Shown here: positions 16,606-24,423 of the stretch, piece after piece | How positions within the stretch are numbered: position 1 is the first letter of the stretch | How the letters are laid out: every line of letters begins with the position of its first letter | Notes under the pieces: generated by a model | The model's input: only the letters and a program-made list of their open reading frames with translations | Databases searched by the model: none | What the model was told of the DNA's origin: nothing | Program-made: the position numbers and the translations under genes | Source of the DNA: Poriferisodalis sp965221945 | GTDB taxonomy: Bacteria; Actinomycetota; Acidimicrobiia; Acidimicrobiales; Poriferisodalaceae | Reading direction: 5' to 3' | Assembly: GCF_965221945.1 (NCBI RefSeq) | Contig: NZ_OZ244925.1 | Span: 992,001 to 1,056,000 of the forward strand | DNA length: 64,000 bases

Positions 16606-17157
16606 TCAGAACGGACGTCCCTCTGAGCGGCGTGTTGCGGCGAGCGCCTCGAAGAGCTCGCGGCCGGTCTGTTCACGCTCGTCGATGTCGCCAATTGCAG
16701 ACACGGCGTCGAGGGCCGCGAGCGCCCGGGATGCTGGGGAGGCAGGGAGGGCAGCGGTGGCAGGCATAGCGGCGTCGGCAACGTAACGCTCTGCCTTCGT
16801 GAAGTGCGCGGAGCCCTTGACGGCGCCCTTCCTGCCGGTGGCATGCCACCCGAGCTTCGCCATCTTGAGCTTCACGGCAACTCCGACGGTCTGACGAGTC
16901 CGAAAACTAGATGGGCCTCCCGCGAGCACCGCCACGATTTTCGGGTCTGTCTCGATGAACCGCACCACGCCGCAGAGGGCCGGCAAGCCATGCATTTCGG
17001 CATCGACGAGGCGCTGCTCATTTGCGCGGTCATTGAGCAGGGCGAAGAGCTGTCGGTAGGCCCCAGGGTGCCGGTCGAGCTCGTCTCGGTACTTGGCCGC
17101 GTGCGGGTCGCGTGCAAAGTCATCCGCAGTGATATCCCGTCGAGCCGACGCCGTCAT
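16606..17157 (-). CDS. Putative antitoxin partner of the PIN toxin
   Basis: A 183-residue soluble protein, unusually long for a VapB antitoxin. The N-terminal half is helical and charged (residues about 1-60). The middle part (VGVAVKLKMAKLGWHATGRKG, then HFTKAERY) is basic and could bind DNA or RNA. The C-terminal tail is Ala-rich and acidic and may wrap the toxin. I do not recognise a named family. It is judged an antitoxin from its position immediately before the PIN gene and the palindrome in front of its start. Confidence 0.5.
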   Translation of the reverse strand: MTASARRDITADDFARDPHAAKYRDELDRHPGAYRQLFALLNDRANEQRLVDAEMHGLPALCGVVRFIETDPKIVAVLAGGPSSFRTRQTVGVAVKLKMAKLGWHATGRKGAVKGSAHFTKAERYVADAAMPATAALPASPASRALAALDAVSAIGDIDEREQTGRELFEALAATRRSEGRPF

Positions 17158-17168
17158 ATCACTAGTTT

Positions 17169-17191
17169 AGACATCCTCATTTGAGATGTCT
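17169..17191. promoter_or_regulatory. Inverted repeat upstream of the PIN module
   Basis: AGACAT(C)CTCA and TGAGATGTCT form a 10-bp inverted repeat with one bulged C and a TT centre. It lies 12 bases before the ATG of the putative antitoxin (start 17157, minus strand), where an autoregulatory operator of a toxin-antitoxin module would be expected. Confidence 0.5.
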
Positions 17192-17266
17192 CAAAGGTGG
17201 TCGCTCTCATTCGTCTTGGATTGTTCGCACCGACCTCGAACTGACGCAGGGGAGCAGCGGGGCGGC

Positions 17267-18196
17267 CTAGTAGGAGACTGGGGTGGTCCAGCGGGGATCG
17301 TCGTGGGCGTCCCAGTAGGCCTGCCGAAGCTGGGTCGTGATCGGCCCCGGGTTTCCGTCGCCGACCGGCTGGCCGTCGATCATCGTGACCGGCATGACGC
17401 CGCCGGCTGTGCTGGTCATGAACGCCTCGTCGGCCCGGCCGGCGTCGCCGACCGGGATCGGTGCGACATGGGTGGGCAGCCCCAGCTCGGCGGCCAGATC
17501 GAGGACCGTCCGGCGGGTGATGCCTTCGAGCACCCCAGCGTCGGGCGTGTACAGCTGGCCGTCGGCAACGAGGAAGATGTTGAACCCAGGCCCCTCGGTG
17601 AGATTCCCGTCGAGGTCAGGAAGCACGACCACGCCGCCGCCCCGCTCGCGGGCCTCGAACGCGCCGCGGGTCAGGTCGCCCCAATGGAAGTTCTTGACCG
17701 TCGGGTCAACAGAGGCCTCGGGAATGCGCACCGTGTCCCGGGCGATGATCAGGTGTGATCCAGCCTCCTGCTTGTCGGGTTCGACGATCCACACGTAGGG
17801 AATCGCATAGGCATAAAACTGGTTCCGAAAGGTCCAGGGATTGCGGCTCTCACGGCCGGGCCACCCTCTCGTCGCGATCATGTCGACGTAGGACTCGCGC
17901 AGCCCCGACCGTCGAACGCACTCATGCAGGATCTGCGTGATCTGCTGGCGGTTGACGTCGAGGTTCAAGTGGAGATGCTTCATGCTGCGTTCGAACCGGT
18001 CCAGATGCTCGTCCAGGCGGAAGAACTTGCCGTTCCACACCGCAACGACGTCGTAGGTGACATCTGACCGGCCGAATCCGACGTCGAGCAGCGGGATCTT
18101 GGCGTCGCCGATCGGGACGAACTCACCTTGGATCCAGGCGCATCCCCCGCTGAAGGGGTTGTCGTCAGCCATCGGGGACTCCGTTCGTTGGGTCAC
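17267..18196 (-). CDS. Class IV aminotransferase, (R)-selective amine transaminase-like
   Basis: A 309-residue fold-type IV PLP enzyme. The catalytic lysine is Lys168 in DPTVKNFHWGDL. The segments IPLLDVGFGRSDVTYDV, VWNGKFFRLDEHLDRFE, LTEGPGFNIFLV and STAGGVMPVTMIDGQPV closely follow the fungal/actinobacterial (R)-amine:pyruvate transaminases and branched-chain aminotransferases. It should move amino groups between a chiral amine or D-amino acid and a keto acid. GTG 18196 overlaps the stop of the redoxin selenoprotein by 4 bases; ATG 18172 (MADDNPF) is the alternative start. The overlap suggests co-translation with the redoxin. Confidence 0.85.
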   Translation of the reverse strand: MTQRTESPMADDNPFSGGCAWIQGEFVPIGDAKIPLLDVGFGRSDVTYDVVAVWNGKFFRLDEHLDRFERSMKHLHLNLDVNRQQITQILHECVRRSGLRESYVDMIATRGWPGRESRNPWTFRNQFYAYAIPYVWIVEPDKQEAGSHLIIARDTVRIPEASVDPTVKNFHWGDLTRGAFEARERGGGVVVLPDLDGNLTEGPGFNIFLVADGQLYTPDAGVLEGITRRTVLDLAAELGLPTHVAPIPVGDAGRADEAFMTSTAGGVMPVTMIDGQPVGDGNPGPITTQLRQAYWDAHDDPRWTTPVSY

Positions 18197-19098
18197 TCGT
18201 CGTCGGCGCTGGGCCCGTCACTGGCACGGCGGTCGATCAGCCTCTGGAAATGCTGTGCGCCGTTCATGGCCGGCACGCGGCCCACACCGGGCCCCATGTC
18301 GCCCAGTACCGGGAAGCCGGCCTCCACACGGAAGCTGAACGGCATCGATTCGGGCCCGAAGCACTCGACGTCATCGCAGGCCTGCCAGCGAACCCGACCG
18401 CTGATCGTGACGTAGCGACCGTCGTCGTCCTTGCGCATCTGCCGCGCGTTTTGCGCTACCGGCAACCGCAGCACCACGTCCCCCTCGTAGGTCTGCAGCG
18501 TTTCGCCCGACCCTGCGAGTGTCAGGGGCGAGGTCGGCGGCGCCAGCAGCTCGAAGAATTTCGCCACGATGGTCCCGTCCGCATCAACGACATACGACCC
18601 GGGGAACGGAAGGCCGTACCACGGGTGGTCATCTGGCGGGATCAGCGTGTTGAGGATCCCGAACGACCTGATCACCTCGCTGTCGGGGTCGGACAGCATG
18701 GTGAAGGTCGTGTCATGGGCCGCCGCGTAGTCGGCCAAGGCGTCGGGCTCGTCATAGCTCAGCGCATACAGGCACACACCCGCTGCCCGGTAGGCGTCCA
18801 TGCCCCCTTCCAGCTCGACCAGCTGGGTGCGGCACGGCGGTCACCACACCGCCGAGCGGTAGAACACCACCACAGCCGGCTGACCCGCCCGGTCAGCGTG
18901 CACATCAACTCGGCGGCCTGACTGGTCCGTCGCCACGATGTCCGGCAAGCGGGATCCCACCTCGGGGCCGGTCGGGAAGTCACCCAGCGGGATTCGGCGA
19001 CTCCCATTGCCGGGCGGCTCGGGCATGTTGAAGCCCTCAGCATCCTCGAAGTACGGACCATTCGAGGGGCCGCCCCTGGTGTCAAGTGTGATCTCCAT
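18193..19098 (-). CDS. Redoxin (AhpC/TSA-like) selenoprotein with U-x-x-C active site
   Basis: The frame from ATG 19098 to 18193 encodes 301 residues with a single in-frame TGA at 18841-18843 (codon 86). The context is VVFYRSAVW-U-PPCRTQLVEL, where relatives have W-C-P-x-C, so UGA falls exactly on the attacking Cys of the thioredoxin-fold active site (Sec86, Cys89). The redoxin domain continues (LYALSYDEP, FTMLSDPDSEVIRSFGI, PFPGSYVVDADGTI), followed by a C-terminal beta domain of about 90 residues with a W-Q-A-C-D-D-V-E-C motif like the DsbD N-terminal domain. It probably reduces peroxides or disulfides. A hairpin with loop GGUCG lies 20 nt after the UGA. Confidence 0.8.
18810..18826 (-). 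promoter_or_regulatory. Putative SECIS hairpin of the redoxin gene
   Basis: On the minus strand CCAGCT and AGCTGG form a perfect 6-bp stem around a 5-nt loop GGTCG. The loop begins 20 nt after the UGA at 18843-18841. The loop shares GGUC with the Ldi-like gene's second hairpin and with E. coli fdhF. It sits within codons for Q-L-V-E-L, so coding constraint explains part of the sequence. Confidence 0.6.
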
Positions 19099-19317
19099 CG
19101 GCCGCTCTGATCCTCTGCCGTGCGGCGTCGATCATTGCACGCTGGTCGTCCGCGTTTCCCGGTACGAGAGCCCCGCCAGGGCAGCGGCGGTCCCAGCCGG
19201 GAGTGCTCGGCCACGCGTTCGGCAACAGATTGCTTCAATCAAGCGGCCAGCCGGGCAGCAAGCCCGCTGTCCGGGAGCGCCGCGCTCGCCGTAGGAGCGG
19301 CAAGCTACGTTGCAGCC

Positions 19318-21567
19318 GTGGCTACTTCAGGATTTAGCGGGCGGCGCGAAGACGAGCCGCTGCTACGCGGTCAGAGCACCTACATCGACGGACTCGATGT
19401 CCCCGAGCTGGCCGGAGCGGCGCAAGCCGTCTTCGTGCGCTCGGCTGAAGCCCATGCGCGGCTCGCGTCGGTCGACGTGACCGAGGCTCGGGAGGCCGAC
19501 GGGGTGCTCGCCGTGCATCTCGGCCCCGAGGTCGACGGATGGCCGTTCCCGCCTCGCCTCCCGTCGATGAACCGCGACCTGTGGCGGCCCCTCATGGCTT
19601 ACGACACCGTCCGCTTCGTCGGCGAACCCATCGCACTGGTGATCGCCGAGACGCGTGCCGCGGCGGTGGACGCAGCCGAGCTCGTCGTGGTCGACTACGA
19701 ACCGCTGCCCCCAGTCGTCGACCTCGATGCGAGTCTCGATGGCGCGACCCTGCTGCATGAGCACGCCGGGACGAATGTGGCCCTGGCCTGGGAGCTCGAC
19801 CCCGTCCCCGAAGAGGTGTGGGCCAGCTGCGACGTGATGGTGGAGTTCGACTTGGCGCACCCGCGTCTGGGCCCGCACCCGATCGAACCGCTCGCCGGCG
19901 CATCGAGTTGGGGTGACGACGGGCGCTGCACGGCGTGGGTGTGCTCGCAGCGGCCTGCGGGCGCCAAGCACGTCATCGAGACTTTGCTCGGGCTCGAACC
20001 CGGAACGGTGAGGGCCATCTCGCCCGACGTGGGCGGCGGGTTCGGCGCCAAGGGCGGCTGGGGCTGCTACCCCGAAGATGTGGCGGTCGCGTGGGCGGCG
20101 CGCGAACTCGGACGGCCGATCCGCTGGGCGCAGACCCGCTCCGAAGCATCCCTGGCCATGGGCCACGGAAGGGCCTCCCGTCACCGGATCCGTATCGGCG
20201 GCAATCGCGACGGCACGATCGTGGCCTACTCGGTGGATGCGCTACAGGACAGCGGTGCCTATCCCGCCATGGGCACCAACGTCACTACGAACCTCCGCAA
20301 CAGCGGCACCGGGGTGTACGACATCGCTCACGCAACGCTGCGCGGCACCTCGGTGGTCACCAACACGACTCCCACGGTGGCGTTCCGGGGCGCCGGTCGA
20401 CCCGAAGCGGCCTGTTCCATCGAACGGGCGGTCGATCGCTTCGCCCAGGCCATCGGTCGAGACCCGCTTGAGGTCCGCATGGCCAACTTGGTGCCAGCCG
20501 ACCGGTTCCCGTACCGCACGGCCGTCGGAGCCACCTACGACAGCGGGAACTACCCCGAAGCGCTGCAGATGGCTGTGGAGCTGGCCGACTACGAGGGTCT
20601 GCGCGCCGAGCAGGCTGATCGGCGAGCAAACGGGACCAGCGAGACATTGCTCGGCATCGGCGTGAGCTGCACCACTGAGATCACCGGCGGCGGCGAGGGG
20701 GAACGGGCCACGGCCCAGCTCGCAGCCGACGGCACCGTCGACGTGGTGGTGGGCACGTCGCCCCACGGCCAGGGCCACGAGACGACGTTCGCTCCCGTGG
20801 TTGCGGCCCAGCTCGGCCTCGACGTGGACCACATCACGATTTCGCACGACGACTCCGACCGTTCCCCGATCGGCGGGGGGACGATCGGGTCCCGCTCGGC
20901 CCAGCTGGGCGGTTCTGCTGCCCACGGAGCAGCCATCGACCTGGTGGCAGCGGCCCGAGAGCGTGCAGCCGAGCTGCTTGAAGCCGACCCCGACGATGTG
21001 ACGCTCGACACCGGGCGCGGGCTGTTCCATGTGGTGGGGACACCGGCCCGTTCGCTCGGCTGGGCCGACCTGGGCGAGCTCAGCGTCGACCATCACTTCC
21101 AGCCCGAAGACAGGGCCGGTTCGTTCTCGTTCGGTGCTTGCGTGGCCGCAGTGGAGGTTGACCCCTCAACTGGCGATGTGCAGGTGCGCCGGTTGTTGAG
21201 CGTCGACGACGCCGGCGTGATCCTGCAGCCGGTCCTGGCCCACGGGCAAGTACACGGCGGCCTGGCGCTGGCTGTCGGCGCTGCGCTGTATGAGGAGATG
21301 TTCTATGACGACGAGGGCATTCCCATGACCGTCGGCCTCGCCGACTACCTTCTGCCCTCCGCTGCGGAGCTTCCCTTCTTCGAGTGCGACGAGACCGAGA
21401 CTCCCTCGCCCCTCAACCCACTGGGGGTCAAGGGCATCGGCGAGTCCGGGACCGTCGTCGCGACCCCCGCCATTCACAGTGCAGTGCTCGATGCATTGGC
21501 GCCTTACGACGTTGAGCATCTCGACCTGCCGCTGACACCCGAGAAGATCTGGCGTTCACTGCAGTGA
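19318..21567 (+). CDS. Xanthine dehydrogenase family molybdopterin-binding subunit
   Basis: About 749 residues from GTG 19318 (start FSGRREDEPLLRGQSTYIDG is canonical). The a/b hammerhead domain is N-terminal, followed by Mo-cofactor segments: GGGFGAKGG, FRGAGRPEAACSIERAVDRFA, the GTSPHGQGHETTF stretch, SRSAQLGGSA, and the catalytic Glu in GVKGIGESGTV. No FAD or [2Fe-2S] subunit gene is adjacent, although the family normally needs both, so partners may be encoded elsewhere. Likely an aldehyde or N-heterocycle hydroxylase. It is divergent from the redoxin gene, with 219 bp between them. A longer upstream frame is not supported. Confidence 0.85.
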   Translation: MATSGFSGRREDEPLLRGQSTYIDGLDVPELAGAAQAVFVRSAEAHARLASVDVTEAREADGVLAVHLGPEVDGWPFPPRLPSMNRDLWRPLMAYDTVRFVGEPIALVIAETRAAAVDAAELVVVDYEPLPPVVDLDASLDGATLLHEHAGTNVALAWELDPVPEEVWASCDVMVEFDLAHPRLGPHPIEPLAGASSWGDDGRCTAWVCSQRPAGAKHVIETLLGLEPGTVRAISPDVGGGFGAKGGWGCYPEDVAVAWAARELGRPIRWAQTRSEASLAMGHGRASRHRIRIGGNRDGTIVAYSVDALQDSGAYPAMGTNVTTNLRNSGTGVYDIAHATLRGTSVVTNTTPTVAFRGAGRPEAACSIERAVDRFAQAIGRDPLEVRMANLVPADRFPYRTAVGATYDSGNYPEALQMAVELADYEGLRAEQADRRANGTSETLLGIGVSCTTEITGGGEGERATAQLAADGTVDVVVGTSPHGQGHETTFAPVVAAQLGLDVDHITISHDDSDRSPIGGGTIGSRSAQLGGSAAHGAAIDLVAAARERAAELLEADPDDVTLDTGRGLFHVVGTPARSLGWADLGELSVDHHFQPEDRAGSFSFGACVAAVEVDPSTGDVQVRRLLSVDDAGVILQPVLAHGQVHGGLALAVGAALYEEMFYDDEGIPMTVGLADYLLPSAAELPFFECDETETPSPLNPLGVKGIGESGTVVATPAIHSAVLDALAPYDVEHLDLPLTPEKIWRSLQ

Positions 21568-21627
21568 TCCGGTCGAGATCGGCGTATCCCCCCGAGCCGC
21601 ATCATGGGTCAAGGGGAGCTGTGCGCG

Positions 21628-21664
21628 AATGTATATATAAACGCGAGATACTATTGATACGATG
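21628..21664 (+). promoter_or_regulatory. AT-rich promoter region of the AbiE-like module
   Basis: A sharply AT-rich stretch (ATGTATATATAAAC, then GATACTATTGATACG) sits just upstream of ATG 21670 in otherwise GC-rich DNA. It contains plausible -10 elements (TATATA, GATACT). The short distance to the start suggests a short or absent leader. Assigned from composition and position only. Confidence 0.4.
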
Positions 21665-21669
21665 AATCC

Positions 21670-22413
21670 ATGGCCGCGCAACTCCGTTCGGCGCAGTTGT
21701 CGCTGAGGATCGGTCAACAGGATCTTGACCGGATCCGCGAGGCCGCACTTGTTTCCGGCGAGACAGTTGCGCGCTTCCTCCGTGAGGCGGCCCGGGAGCG
21801 GTGCAGGACTGTGGAGGGGCGGCAGCCGGACGACGTCGGAGCTTCGTGTGCCGAGTCACCGGACCAGCTCAGGCGAGTCGAACGCTTGGTGCTCGCTGCG
21901 GTGACGTCGTCCGCCAGTCTCCGCAGCGTTGCGGGCGTTGCCAGGGCCGCAACGGTGTCATGGTCAGCGGCGCGCCACGCGCTGGACACGCTGTCCGCAC
22001 GCGGCACGGTGAGAATTCGTGCCTCGGAGCGGGGCCGCCGCAGTGGCGTATGTGAGGTCAGTGTCTGGGAGCCTGCCGTTGCCTCCCCTGATTTTGAACA
22101 GTTGCTTGCTCAGGCCAAAGGTGTAGGCCTGCCTCCGCCATCGCCGAAACGTGTGCATGCGGGGCACTTGCCATCCGAATTCTGGTCGCTGTTCTGGAAC
22201 CACCCAGATCCGTCGTCGCTGCGACTGCCCGACGATGAGGCCTACGTCGCCAACCGGCTGCTCAATGGCCCGTCGGCGCGCGCGGCGTTGTGGGCGTCAG
22301 TGCGCATGTCCACCAGTGCGCTCCGAGACTGCTTGCCGTTGAGATCGACCCAGCCCAGGGCGCGTGCACTCATAGAGAACGCGCTGGCGCATCGCTGTAC
22401 CGCGCCGCAGTGA
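21670..22413 (+). CDS. Putative AbiEi-like antitoxin with RHH and winged-helix parts
   Basis: A 247-residue protein. The first 45 residues look like a ribbon-helix-helix (AQLSLRIGQQDLDRIREAALVSGETVARFLREAARERC). A winged-helix segment follows at about 70-135 (RVERLVLAAVTSSASLRSVAGVA…SAARHALDTLSARGTVRI). The C-terminal 100 residues are unassigned. It overlaps the next gene by 4 bases (GTGA). The neighbour is a nucleotidyltransferase of the AbiEii type, so it is judged the antitoxin/repressor of a type IV-like module, although the fused RHH is unusual. Confidence 0.55.
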   Translation: MAAQLRSAQLSLRIGQQDLDRIREAALVSGETVARFLREAARERCRTVEGRQPDDVGASCAESPDQLRRVERLVLAAVTSSASLRSVAGVARAATVSWSAARHALDTLSARGTVRIRASERGRRSGVCEVSVWEPAVASPDFEQLLAQAKGVGLPPPSPKRVHAGHLPSEFWSLFWNHPDPSSLRLPDDEAYVANRLLNGPSARAALWASVRMSTSALRDCLPLRSTQPRARALIENALAHRCTAPQ

Positions 22414-23135
22414 ATTCTCTCGGCGAGCAACCCGGCAGTGGCGAATCCGGCATTGAGGGGCCCGGTAGCGACTCTCTCGAGAACTGGTCCGATGTGCTCG
22501 ACCCGGAGACCCGCGCTTGCTGGCCGCTGGTCGCAGCGGTCACCCCGCCGTCGGGCGTGCTGGTGGGCGGTACCGCGCTGGCCGTGCACCTGCGGCACCG
22601 CCGCAGCAGAGACCTCGATGTCTTCGTGCATGAGGTGTTCGACTCGGGAGCGATATTGGACGACCTGCGAGCGATCGCAGAGGTCTCGGTCATGTCAGTC
22701 GCGGACGGCACGCTCAAGTGCCAGGCAGATGGTGTGAAGGTGCAGTTCCTGCATGCGCGCGACCAGAGACAGATCGATCCGCCGGGACTCATCGAGGGAT
22801 TGGCTGTCGGATCGGTTCGCGACATCGCAGCAACCAGGTACAAGGTGATCGGCGATCGAGGCGAGCTTCGTGACTATTTCGACCTCATGTGCATCACCGT
22901 CGATGCCGGCATCAGCCCGAGCATGGGGCTACGTCTGTACGCCGAGCGGTACGGAATCGGTCTGGATCACGCAAGCGTGGCGCACGTTGTGATGGCACTC
23001 GGCTCTTTCGACGACGTGGCTGACGACCCATGGCTCGCAGAGGCAGCGCCGGAGGCGAGCTTCACGACAGCCTCGTCCTACTGGCGCCAGCGCCAACCGG
23101 AACTGGCTGCCTGGCTGGCCACCGCATTTGATTGA
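22410..23135 (+). CDS. AbiEii/AbiGii-like nucleotidyltransferase toxin
   Basis: A 241-residue protein starting at GTG 22410. The nucleotidyltransferase signature is clear: GGTALAVHLRHRRSRDLDVF has the G-G-x-A-L and D-L-D metal ligands, and later segments (VKVQFLHA, DIAATRYKVIGDRGELRDYFDL) match the family. Such enzymes transfer nucleotides to tRNA or protein and halt growth during phage infection unless held by the partner. Translational overlap with the upstream gene supports a two-gene toxin-antitoxin or abortive-infection unit. Confidence 0.75.
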   Translation: MNSLGEQPGSGESGIEGPGSDSLENWSDVLDPETRACWPLVAAVTPPSGVLVGGTALAVHLRHRRSRDLDVFVHEVFDSGAILDDLRAIAEVSVMSVADGTLKCQADGVKVQFLHARDQRQIDPPGLIEGLAVGSVRDIAATRYKVIGDRGELRDYFDLMCITVDAGISPSMGLRLYAERYGIGLDHASVAHVVMALGSFDDVADDPWLAEAAPEASFTTASSYWRQRQPELAAWLATAFD

Positions 23136-23252
23136 CCGGACGGCGGGGCGCCATGCTGAGCGCACCAGCGCGATTGTCCGCATTCTGGACCTCGACAGCG
23201 ACTCGGCTTGGCGAGCGCCGCCGACGGGTCGACATAGCGACAACCGTCGCTG

Positions 23253-24299
23253 TCACCGGCCCAGGAGCTGTCTCGCTTCCTCAACGACGCTGGTGACGAC
23301 GTCGCCGGCGCCCGGCAGGTCGTCGAGCAGATCGAACCCGGCGCCGGCATAGAGGGGCTGCATCTGGTCGTCGTCGGCGGCCACCGCGGCCCGTTGCAGG
23401 TCCGCACGTACTGCGGCCTGCAGCAGGCCGGGCAAGGGTGTTCCGCCCTGTTGCGCCCAGTGGTCGGTGAACTCCGACCTCAGGACCCGCGCCCACTGGC
23501 CGGTGAAACCGTCGGTGAGCACGGTTGTGCCGTGTCCCGAGATGAGGCGGTCCTTCCAGAGCTGGCTCGCCTGTGATTCGGCTGTGGCCACGAATCGCGT
23601 GCCCATGAGCACGCCTGCAGCGCCGAGCATCGTGGCCGCCGCAAGGCCGCGCCCGTCGACGATGCCGCCGGCCGCCACCACCGGAACCTGGTCATCGATC
23701 GCCTCGACAACCTGGGGGACCAGGGTGAACGTCCCGGTACCGACGGCTTCGGCGGCAGGCAGCTTGCGGCCGTGGCTGCGGTGCCCGCCTGCTTCGAGAC
23801 CCTGCGCGATCACCACATCGCTTCCGTGAGCGACGGCGCTGGCGGCGTCGGCTGTCGTCGCCACCATGGTCACAACGCGAGTCCCGATTTCGTGGAACCG
23901 CTCGACCAGCTCAGCCCCGGGGATACCGAGACCCGCAGAGAAAACGGGAATGCGCTCGTCGATCATCACCGCGAGCGCGGCATCGACGAGATCGGGCATC
24001 GGCCGGGGTGCTTCGAGTGTCGAGGCAAGGTCGAATCTGGGTCGGAGTTCGTTGAGAACGCTCTGCACCGAGCGGACGAGGTCCGAGTGGTTGGCGACGT
24101 CAGGCGGCGTGCGAACGTCGTCGTGCAGCCAGAGGTTGACGCCGAATGGCCGATCCGTGAGCTGCCGCACTCGCTCGATAGCCGAGCGCACGGCGTCGGG
24201 CCGAAGATTGAGCGCGGCCAGGATCCCGAGGCCTCCGGCGTTGCTCACCGCAGCGACGAGTTCGGGGCCGGCTACGCCCCCCATGCCCGACTGCAGCAC
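23253..24299 (-). CDS. Nitronate monooxygenase family FMN protein
   Basis: About 348 residues with a TIM barrel of the 2-nitropropane dioxygenase family. QSGMGGVAGPELVAAVSNAGGLG binds FMN near the N-terminus; the catalytic His region is QGLEAGGHRSHG; PVVAAGGIVDGRGLAAATMLGA and GTRF bind phosphate. It oxidises alkyl nitronates in known members; some members are enoyl reductases. The annotated GTG 24299 begins inside the first strand: the frame is open upstream to a TAG at about 24370 with family-like sequence (LEAVIGVTSPV), so the true start may be a rare codon nearer 24347. Confidence 0.82.
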   Translation of the reverse strand: MLQSGMGGVAGPELVAAVSNAGGLGILAALNLRPDAVRSAIERVRQLTDRPFGVNLWLHDDVRTPPDVANHSDLVRSVQSVLNELRPRFDLASTLEAPRPMPDLVDAALAVMIDERIPVFSAGLGIPGAELVERFHEIGTRVVTMVATTADAASAVAHGSDVVIAQGLEAGGHRSHGRKLPAAEAVGTGTFTLVPQVVEAIDDQVPVVAAGGIVDGRGLAAATMLGAAGVLMGTRFVATAESQASQLWKDRLISGHGTTVLTDGFTGQWARVLRSEFTDHWAQQGGTPLPGLLQAAVRADLQRAAVAADDDQMQPLYAGAGFDLLDDLPGAGDVVTSVVEEARQLLGR

Positions 24300-24423
24300 A
24301 GGTGAGGTGACACCGATGACGGCTTCGAGCCGCTTGGGATCCCCGGGAGTCAGAATTCCCGCACCCTAGGCGGGCCAGCGTTGGCCCCAGTCGGGCGCCG
24401 GCGCGGGTTGGCGGGTGCGGCTG

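Noticed and set aside
15251..18843. Genome-wide reassignment of UGA to an amino acid
   Set aside because: UGA is the normal stop of many intact genes here (for example katG, ligA, the P450, the apt-side genes), so only context-dependent recoding fits.
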